Positions 5,323 to 10,240 of a DNA stretch of 10,240 nucleotides are shown here, in pieces (position 1 is the stretch's first letter; each line of letters opens with the position of its first letter). The position numbers were made by a program, and so were the translations under genes. The notes under the pieces are model-generated. The model worked only from the letters and a program-made list of their open reading frames with translations, was not told the DNA's origin and searched no databases. Source of the DNA: Actinobacteria bacterium UBA5976 (lineage in GTDB: Bacteria; Actinomycetota; Actinomycetes; S36-B12; UBA5976); the NCBI GenBank assembly GCA_002430405.1, contig DJBM01000092.1, forward strand, positions 1 to 10,240. Reading direction: 5' to 3'.

Positions 5323-6513
5323 ATGGCAGCATCTGAGCAAACTGTTCACGTTTCCCCCGATAATTCTGTTTTAACTACCATCAAATCTCCAGCTTTACTC
5401 ACAAAAGAGGTCCTCGCTGGACTCGTAGTTGCATTGGCACTGATCCCAGAGGCAATCGCCTTTTCGTTGATAGCTGGTGTTGATCCAATAGTTGGCCTGT
5501 ACTCATCGTTCATTATGGCGATGGCGATTGCCTTTCTAGGAGGTCGCCCCGCGATGATTACTGCTGCTACTGGCGCTATTGCAATCTTTATGGCCCTTAG
5601 TGTCCCAACGGTTGGCGATGAGGGCAAACTTCCTGAAAGCCTGCCTGAATTTTTTATTCCAAACGTGCCATTAACAATTGAAACACTTTCGATCATTGCT
5701 CCATTTGCACTTGCAATGGCTCTGGTGGGTCTTCTTGAGTCTCTGCTTACTGCAAAACTAGTTGATGACATTACAGACACTCATTCCCGAAAAACCCGAG
5801 AGAGTTTGGGCCAATGTGGAGCCAACATTCTCTCGGGGTTCTTTGGTGGCATGGGAGGTTGCGCAATGATTGGCCAGACCATGATTAATGTAAAAGCCTC
5901 AGGGGCTCGCACCCGAATTTCTACCTTAATAGCTGGCTTATTTCTCCTCATCCTGATTTTAAGTCTGGGGGATTTTGTTGCAATGATTCCAATGGCGGCA
6001 CTTGTTGCAGTGATGATCATGGTGTCGGTTGCTACCTTTAATTGGCATAGCGTTCTACTTTCAACTTTAAAGCGAATGCCTAAGAGTGAGACTTTTGTAA
6101 TGGCAACAACTGTTGTGGTAGTTGTTTTCACGCACAACCTTGCGATAGGTGTAATTGTTGGAGTAATCACGGCGATGATTATGTTGGTTCGACGAGTCGC
6201 TCACTTTGCAGACCTCACCCGCACGGTCGTTGAAGAAGAGGGAAAAGCAGTTGCAAATTACAAAGTAACTGGCGAACTGTTTTTTGCATCGAGTAATGAC
6301 CTGTATTCACAATTTTCCTACACAGTAGATCCAAAAAATGTTGTGATTGACATGTCTGAATCACACATTTGGGATGCTTCAGCTATTGCTGCACTGGATT
6401 CGATCCTCACCAAATACGAATCACAAGGAAAATCCGTTGAAATAATTGGACTTAATGAAACAAGCACAATTTTGCAAGATCGGCTCAGTGGCCAATTGGG
6501 TGAAGGCCACTAA
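5323..6513 (+). CDS. SulP-family anion transporter with STAS domain, shortened membrane domain
   Basis: This 396-residue inner-membrane protein belongs to the SulP/SLC26 family, which moves sulfate, bicarbonate or related anions. Residues 28-95 carry the family start (KEVLAGLVVALALIPEAIAF, then GVDPIVGLYSS, then GGRPAMITAATGAIA). Residues about 121-150 give ALVGLLESLLTAKLVDDITD. Residues about 165-195 contain GGMGGCAMIGQTMINVKASG, and membrane helices follow at about 198-216, 218-238 and 258-290. A cytoplasmic STAS domain covers about 313-390 (NVVIDMSESHIWDASAIAAL). Family members of this type are usually near 490-500 residues. Here the chain passes straight from TGAIAIFMA (residues 83-91) to LSVPTVGDEGKLPESLP, omitting about 100 residues that normally form membrane helices 5-7 (the first half of the gate domain). 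The frame is otherwise intact and the ends are normal. It may be a non-functional or reduced transporter, or an assembly deletion. Substrate is unknown. Confidence 0.9.
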   Translation: MAASEQTVHVSPDNSVLTTIKSPALLTKEVLAGLVVALALIPEAIAFSLIAGVDPIVGLYSSFIMAMAIAFLGGRPAMITAATGAIAIFMALSVPTVGDEGKLPESLPEFFIPNVPLTIETLSIIAPFALAMALVGLLESLLTAKLVDDITDTHSRKTRESLGQCGANILSGFFGGMGGCAMIGQTMINVKASGARTRISTLIAGLFLLILILSLGDFVAMIPMAALVAVMIMVSVATFNWHSVLLSTLKRMPKSETFVMATTVVVVVFTHNLAIGVIVGVITAMIMLVRRVAHFADLTRTVVEEEGKAVANYKVTGELFFASSNDLYSQFSYTVDPKNVVIDMSESHIWDASAIAALDSILTKYESQGKSVEIIGLNETSTILQDRLSGQLGEGH

Positions 6514-6537
6514 TGGTGCAGGCTTTTCCTTTCCTAC

Positions 6538-6562
6538 AATCAGCCTGATTTTGTGATTTTTT
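6538..6562 (+). terminator. weak candidate terminator after the SulP gene
   Basis: A short stem AATCA-gcc-TGATT (6538-6550) is followed by a T-rich run ending in six T (6557-6562). The stem is only 5 bp and AT-rich, so termination would be weak. It is included because of its position 25 bases after the stop. Confidence 0.25.
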
Positions 6563-6727
6563 AGCTCATCAATTCTGATACGTCTTACTGGGCGTTCGAG
6601 TTACTCAATCACCTATTACTTAGTTCTACGAAATCGCTCAGCAGTCAATAACAGGCCTGATGGGGAGGTTTAACAGTTTCCGTTACGCTACCATTTAGGC
6701 CAAGCGTCATTCAGATAGGGAAAAATC

Positions 6728-7063
6728 ATGAGTACCAGTAGTGGAAAAACAAATCGTCGCGCAATTGTCAGTTTTGTGTTGTCACTAACTTCAGCAGTTC
6801 TGGTGATTGGAAATCTAGTCGGAGTTGGTGGTTTCTTTGATGACTACTTTGAAGTCAGCGCATTTTTGGCCATCTGTTTGTCTATTGCTGGTGCAGTGGT
6901 TGGCCGCAAAGCGATGCGTCAAATCAAAGAGACGGGGGAACGTGGCAGGGGCATTGCTCGTGTTGGCGTGATCATTGGATGGGTCTTGACTGCAGTCGTA
7001 GTCCTCGCCATTGCATTTACCTTGGCTGTGGCAGCCTCTTGGCTTCTGACACCTGGTTGGTAA
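6728..7063 (+). CDS. small DUF4190-type membrane protein
   Basis: This 111-residue protein has a short polar N-terminus (STSSGKTNRR) and three hydrophobic stretches at about 13-34, 42-58 and 78-106. Between the second and third is the loop GRKAMRQIKETGERGRGIAR. The pattern of a small residue-rich helix, G..A...I..TGERGRG and a final GVIIGW helix is typical of DUF4190 proteins, common in Actinobacteria and without known function. The ATG has AGGG 7 bases upstream. It follows the SulP gene by 214 bp, which hold a weak terminator and nothing else recognisable, so it probably has its own promoter. It converges on the ureohydrolase gene with a 41-bp gap. Confidence 0.8.
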   Translation: MSTSSGKTNRRAIVSFVLSLTSAVLVIGNLVGVGGFFDDYFEVSAFLAICLSIAGAVVGRKAMRQIKETGERGRGIARVGVIIGWVLTAVVVLAIAFTLAVAASWLLTPGW

Positions 7064-7104
7064 AAGAACAGAAGTTATTTACTGATAAGTGGCTCCGAGA
7101 ATTT

Positions 7105-8151
7105 TCAATCACCCGTAATCGGAGTTTGATCATAACCACACCAGCCATCATTGCGACGCAAGAATAACCCGGACATAAAGCTCAAAACCGCACTAGTCAT
7201 AGTTCGTCCTGTTATTCGAACTACATCAGTCGCTGGATCGTGTTCCACGAAGTCAATTGCTGCAACCTTTGGATGCTGACCCATAATAAACAGCGCTTCA
7301 TACAAATCCATTGGATGAATGCCTTCTGGTGTGGCAGCGCCTGTGCCGGGTGTGTAGGCAGACTCAAGTACATCAATATCAACCGTTATATAAATAGAGT
7401 CAGTGCCATTACCAGCAATCTCTAGTGCGTCTTTTGCAATCTTGGTTATGTTGTTTTGCCGAATATGGCGGCCAGTAAATATTGTTCCGCCATGACCTTC
7501 TACCCATCGCTTGTAATAACTGGAATTCATGAAGCCATGGATTCCAACTTGTACCAAATTCTTTCCTTCGAAATGCAATCCTGATTCCAATAACTGTCTA
7601 ATAGGAGTTCCATTAGTTGGTCCATGATCCATTACTCGAACATCATTGTGTGCGTCAAAGTGAATGAGGCCCATTTTGTGACCTTTGTGGGCTTTAGCAA
7701 ATGCCCTGGCTGCTGGCGCTGTTACAGCGTGATCTCCACCAATAAGGATTAAAAATTTCTCTTTATCAACCGCCCAGAGTTTTTCCATGGTGTCTTCAAT
7801 TCGATCAAGAGCTTCGTATTGATTAACTATTGGAATTGATACATCCCCTAGATCTCGTACCACCATGGTTTGCAAATCAACATCGAAGTCTGGACTATAT
7901 GTTGTGAATCCAGGCGTTGATAATCGAAAAGCATCGGGCGCTAAGAAACATGAAGTCGGCAAAATTGATGTGGTGGACAAACCTGCTCCAACAATTCCAA
8001 CATCAAAGCTGGAGTGAAAGTCCCACGGCCGAATCCAATTCCACACTCTTGGCTCATGGCGATCTTCAAATCTTGAATTAACAATAACACCAGGTTCTTT
8101 CAGGTGTGTTATCCCGTGTTCTGCCAGCCAAAGTGATCTAGTTTCCGACAT
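7105..8151 (-). CDS. ureohydrolase (arginase/agmatinase family)
   Basis: Counting from the preferred start, this is a 348-residue cytoplasmic metalloenzyme that hydrolyses a guanidino compound to urea. The binuclear metal site is complete: H141 in GGDHAV, D166, H168 and D170 in HFDAHND, and D258 and D260 in TVDIDVLE. E303 in DFVEHDP matches the conserved C-terminal acid of the family. The loop YTPGTGAATPEG (266-277) is agmatinase-like. The N-terminal 48 residues before FDVGIVGAG are longer than in many agmatinases, as in guanidinobutyrase- and guanidinase-like members, so agmatine, guanidinobutyrate or another substrate cannot be chosen. An upstream in-frame ATG at 8211 would add 20 residues. 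I prefer 8151 because a perfect AGGAG precedes it and the upstream stretch contains a hairpin. No partner genes (decarboxylase, urease) are in the window. Confidence 0.92.
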   Translation of the reverse strand: MSETRSLWLAEHGITHLKEPGVIVNSRFEDRHEPRVWNWIRPWDFHSSFDVGIVGAGLSTTSILPTSCFLAPDAFRLSTPGFTTYSPDFDVDLQTMVVRDLGDVSIPIVNQYEALDRIEDTMEKLWAVDKEKFLILIGGDHAVTAPAARAFAKAHKGHKMGLIHFDAHNDVRVMDHGPTNGTPIRQLLESGLHFEGKNLVQVGIHGFMNSSYYKRWVEGHGGTIFTGRHIRQNNITKIAKDALEIAGNGTDSIYITVDIDVLESAYTPGTGAATPEGIHPMDLYEALFIMGQHPKVAAIDFVEHDPATDVVRITGRTMTSAVLSFMSGLFLRRNDGWCGYDQTPITGD

Positions 8152-8156
8152 GTGAA

Positions 8157-8161
8157 CTCCT
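8157..8161 (-). promoter_or_regulatory. ribosome-binding site that sets the ureohydrolase start
   Basis: On the minus strand AGGAG lies 5 bases before the ATG at 8151-8149. This is the strongest Shine-Dalgarno of the window and rules in favour of the shorter protein. Confidence 0.75.
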
Positions 8162-8169
8162 AAGTATTT

Positions 8170-8193
8170 AAAGCAATTGGATTGCATTGCTTT
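8170..8193 (-). repeat. 8-bp hairpin in the ureohydrolase leader
   Basis: AAAGCAAT (8170-8177) and ATTGCTTT (8186-8193) are exact reverse complements with an 8-base loop. It is 8 bases upstream of the AGGAG ribosome-binding site, so in the transcript it would form a leader hairpin just before the initiation region. It may stabilise the message or serve in control. It carries none of the ACGR loops of the guanidine-II riboswitch. Confidence 0.5.
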
Positions 8194-8203
8194 TCCTTCA
8201 ACT

Positions 8204-8240
8204 ATTTTCACACCCTTGCTGCTCTAGAGATGGTGAAAAT
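8204..8240. repeat. 8-bp inverted repeat upstream of the ureohydrolase
   Basis: ATTTTCAC (8204-8211) and GTGAAAAT (8233-8240) are perfect reverse complements separated by 21 bases, so the half-sites are 29 bases apart start to start. It sits 53 bases upstream of the ureohydrolase start in the divergent region. The spacing suits an operator bound on one DNA face or a weak RNA stem. The regulator is unknown. Confidence 0.45.
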
Positions 8241-8443
8241 GAAAAATCAGTGTTCACATTTACTGAGTCTTACCTAGACATGAAATATTGCCGCGGCGTA
8301 GCGGTTTTTACTCATGATTTGTGTACATAATCCTGTCTGGAGTGCTACGACGCATGACCTAATCCCTGAGAAAATAACTGAAGTCTTGAATTTACTCGGG
8401 TAACCAAAACGCCAATCTTGAACAGTTCCCTTACCCTTGGGAT
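8241..8443. other. remainder of the divergent intergenic region
   Basis: No gene was found. A 4-bp stem CCGC/GCGG followed by five T (8291-8309) looks terminator-like on the plus strand but is too small to call. TACATAAT near 8329-8336 resembles a -10 element for the oxidoreductase gene but lacks a convincing -35. The sequence just before 8444 has no Shine-Dalgarno. Confidence 0.4.
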
Positions 8444-9967
8444 ATGAATAATCCGATTGGATCTCGAACATCTGGATTGCTTGGGGTGCTGGCAGTTGGT
8501 GCTGGCCTGGCATCGACGCAACTAGTTGGGTTGATCTTTCGTGGTGTAAACGATCCAATTGTTTCAATCGGGAATCGAATCATTGATAACGTTCCAGCTG
8601 CTGTAAAAGAGTTCGCAATTCGCGCTTTTGGTTTGGCAGACAAACTCGTATTAGTAATGTCTATCTCCGCCGTGATTTTGCTACTGGCTTTAGTCATTGG
8701 GCGTTTGTTTTTTTCTGGGAAGCAAAAAGCAGCAAAAATAATCATTGCTCTCATGACGGTCACTGCTTGCGCCGCTTCTTTCTTTGATGCGAATGCCACA
8801 ATTGTTTCGTTATTGCCTTCCCTGACTGCCGGGCTAACAACATTATGGGTACTTAAGATTTTGGAAAAACAGTCTGGCCAATTAGCTGCGCAGGAATATG
8901 ACCCAAGTCGACGAACTCTAATGCGCGCTGTTGGTTTAGTTTCAGCCGCTTCTGCGGCCGCAGTTATTGCTGGTAGTTACGTTCGGACGCAGGCAACGCA
9001 GCAGTTTGAAAAACTTAATTTAGTTCTGCCAAAAGCGCTAAAGCCCCTGCCACCTGCTCCTGCAGATCCAGCGCTAGTGACTCCTGGTTTATCAAAACTA
9101 TTTACACCTAATGATGCGTTCTACCGAATTGATACTGCCCTTGTTGTGCCCGTTGTCGACGTTTCTACTTGGCGGCTAACTATTGATGGCATGGTGGGCA
9201 ATCCGCTCGAATTTACTTACAGCGAACTTACAAGTCGTCCAGTCTTTGAACTAGATAACACGATCGCTTGTGTCTCAAATGAAGTTGGTGGTGGACTTGT
9301 TGGAAATGCGCGCTGGGTCGGGATTCGCCTGGATGATTTGATTAACGAAGCCAAACCAGAAAGTTTGGCTGACCAAATTATGGGTTACTCAGTTGATGGT
9401 TTCACCGCAGGGTTTCCAACCACATCACTGGATGGTCGTGATGCCATGCTGGCATTTGGAATGAATGGCGAACTATTGCCACCCGAGCATGGCTTTCCAG
9501 TGCGCATTATTGTCCCTGGACTTTATGGATATGTCTCTGCTACTAAATGGCTAACACGAATTGAATTAACGCGTTTTGATAAAGCACAGGGTTACTGGAT
9601 TCCTCGTGGTTGGTCGAAACTCGCGCCGATTAAAACTGCATCGAGAATCGACACACCTGCGAGCAGAAGCAGCATCAAAGCTGGTAAGCAAGTAATTGCT
9701 GGTGTCGCCTGGGCGCCAATGAGTGGGATTTCAAAAGTTGAAGTCAGCGTTAATGACGGACCGTGGCAAGTTGCCACGCTTGGCCCCAAATTAGCAAACA
9801 TTACTTGGCAACAATGGTGGCTGGATTGGGATGCCACTGCGGGTGAAGCGGTGATTTCAGCGCGCGCTACCAACGGTGATGGCCAGTTGCAATCAAGTCA
9901 GATCGTTGCCGTAGCTCCCAATGGCGCAGAGGGTTGGCATACGATCGGGCTCTCGGTTTCGAGTTAA
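8444..9967 (+). CDS. membrane-anchored sulfite-oxidase-fold molybdopterin oxidoreductase
   Basis: This 507-residue protein has about five hydrophobic helices in the first 180 residues (roughly 10-32, 66-88, 97-113, 118-137 and 160-180). A linker rich in Pro and Ala follows (200-212). Residues about 215-380 form a molybdopterin-binding domain of the sulfite oxidase/YedY type, and residues about 395-495 an immunoglobulin-like dimerisation domain. The presumed molybdenum ligand is C276 in NTIACVSNEVGG. The pterin-binding segment EHGFPVRIIVPGLYGYVSA (348-366) and GYWIPRGW (383-390) are well kept. The catalytic domain is expected outside the membrane. The electron acceptor and substrate are unknown, and sulfite is only one option. 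An in-frame stop lies about 19 codons upstream with no other ATG/GTG/TTG start between, so 8444 is the first possible start. It lacks a Shine-Dalgarno, so a leaderless message is possible. It is followed 94 bp later by a lipoprotein gene on the same strand. Confidence 0.92.
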   Translation: MNNPIGSRTSGLLGVLAVGAGLASTQLVGLIFRGVNDPIVSIGNRIIDNVPAAVKEFAIRAFGLADKLVLVMSISAVILLLALVIGRLFFSGKQKAAKIIIALMTVTACAASFFDANATIVSLLPSLTAGLTTLWVLKILEKQSGQLAAQEYDPSRRTLMRAVGLVSAASAAAVIAGSYVRTQATQQFEKLNLVLPKALKPLPPAPADPALVTPGLSKLFTPNDAFYRIDTALVVPVVDVSTWRLTIDGMVGNPLEFTYSELTSRPVFELDNTIACVSNEVGGGLVGNARWVGIRLDDLINEAKPESLADQIMGYSVDGFTAGFPTTSLDGRDAMLAFGMNGELLPPEHGFPVRIIVPGLYGYVSATKWLTRIELTRFDKAQGYWIPRGWSKLAPIKTASRIDTPASRSSIKAGKQVIAGVAWAPMSGISKVEVSVNDGPWQVATLGPKLANITWQQWWLDWDATAGEAVISARATNGDGQLQSSQIVAVAPNGAEGWHTIGLSVSS

Positions 9968-10061
9968 TCAGGCAAAACTCGTTACAAGTTGATGCTGTTG
10001 AAAATAAAGTCTGGTGTAATTAACTCAGCACCGTAGTTTGTCCTTATCTAAGGGAGTTTTT

Positions 10062-10240
10062 GTGATTAACAATCTTGTTCGGCTAGTGACAGTAATTGGC
10101 GTAACGTTTGTGCTTTCTGCGTGTGGTGCGGGCAGTGGCCAAGATAACTTCACGACCGATTCAAGCGGTGCTTCCGCAGATATTGCGAGCTTAGAAAAGG
10201 GTGCACCCGCCTATGCGGAAACTGCAGTCACCGCGGAACA
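10062..10240 (+). CDS. lipoprotein, N-terminal part only
   Basis: A GTG start at 10062 is preceded by AGGGAG with a 5-base spacer. The 59 complete codons in view give a lipoprotein signal peptide: a short basic start (INNLVRL), a hydrophobic core (VTVIGVTFVL), and the lipobox LSAC with lipidated C21 followed by G. A Gly/Ser/Thr-rich flexible stretch comes next (GAGSGQDNFTTDSSGASAD). The visible part ends at KGAPAYAETAVTAE before the domain proper, so function cannot be given. Lipid-anchored thioredoxin-like, copper-chaperone and solute-binding proteins all start in this way. Its place directly after the exported molybdopterin enzyme makes a redox partner conceivable, but this is only inference. 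The 94-bp gap before it holds AT-rich sequence with no clear promoter pair. Confidence 0.85.
   Translation, partial: MINNLVRLVTVIGVTFVLSACGAGSGQDNFTTDSSGASADIASLEKGAPAYAETAVTAE

Noticed and set aside
7093..7124. Inverted repeat CTCCGA/TCGGAG as a bidirectional terminator between convergent genes
   Set aside because: The stem is only 6 bp with a 20-base loop and no T-run, and it overlaps the end of the ureohydrolase coding region.
8153..8211. Longer ureohydrolase start at 8211
   Set aside because: The added 20 residues lack family character, the stretch holds a perfect hairpin, and the internal ATG has an ideal AGGAG at the right distance.
8291..8309. CCGC/GCGG stem followed by five T as an intrinsic terminator
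   Set aside because: The stem is only 4 bp, and no plus-strand gene lies upstream for it to end.
8274..8567. Minus-strand open frame in the divergent region
   Set aside because: It overlaps the conserved start of the oxidoreductase and resembles no protein family.
1..10240. CRISPR array, toxin-antitoxin pair, restriction system or retron
   Set aside because: No regularly spaced repeats, no matching protein families and no reverse transcriptase were found on either strand in this window.

Overview
The window reads as the right end of an integrated mobile element (about 1-2743) followed by ordinary chromosomal genes (about 2744 to the end). The host is probably an actinobacterium of moderate GC. 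The SulP, DUF4190 and five-helix molybdopterin oxidoreductase proteins all look like actinobacterial versions. This placement is inference from remembered families. Intergenic spaces are short, which suits a small, compact genome.

Mobile element (all genes on the minus strand, read right to left): a tyrosine recombinase (1361-2497), an unrecognised basic 175-residue protein (791-1318), an excisionase-type helix-turn-helix protein (504-707), and a winged-helix DNA-binding protein (501 down to the window edge, cut off at its C-terminus). About 195 bp outside the integrase start lies a 3' fragment of a tRNA-Lys gene with anticodon CTT (2692-2743), lacking its 5' half. This is the expected scar of integration into the 3' end of a tRNA gene, so the intact tRNA should lie at the other end of the element, left of this window. 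A perfect 22-bp direct repeat sits upstream of both the integrase and the 175-residue gene. The excisionase ribosome-binding site is inside a perfect hairpin, and CCWGG sites are unusually dense in the element.

Chromosomal side: first comes a large fused trehalose-6-phosphate synthase/phosphatase (2929-5133), which makes trehalose from UDP-glucose and glucose-6-phosphate in one polypeptide. It has a good promoter candidate and looks richer in GC than its neighbours. Next are a SulP-family anion transporter with a STAS domain (5323-6513) that appears to lack about 100 residues of membrane domain, and a small DUF4190-type membrane protein (6728-7063). A convergent manganese-type ureohydrolase (7105-8151, minus strand) follows, with two inverted repeats in its leader. 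A divergent membrane-anchored sulfite-oxidase-fold molybdopterin enzyme (8444-9967) and the start of a lipoprotein (10062 to the edge) close the window.

The element genes plausibly act together in excision, integration and maintenance. The chromosomal genes look like separate housekeeping or stress functions (compatible solute, anion uptake, guanidino-nitrogen use, periplasmic redox chemistry) rather than one pathway. The best leads are the repeat and hairpin architecture of the element and the shortened SulP transporter.
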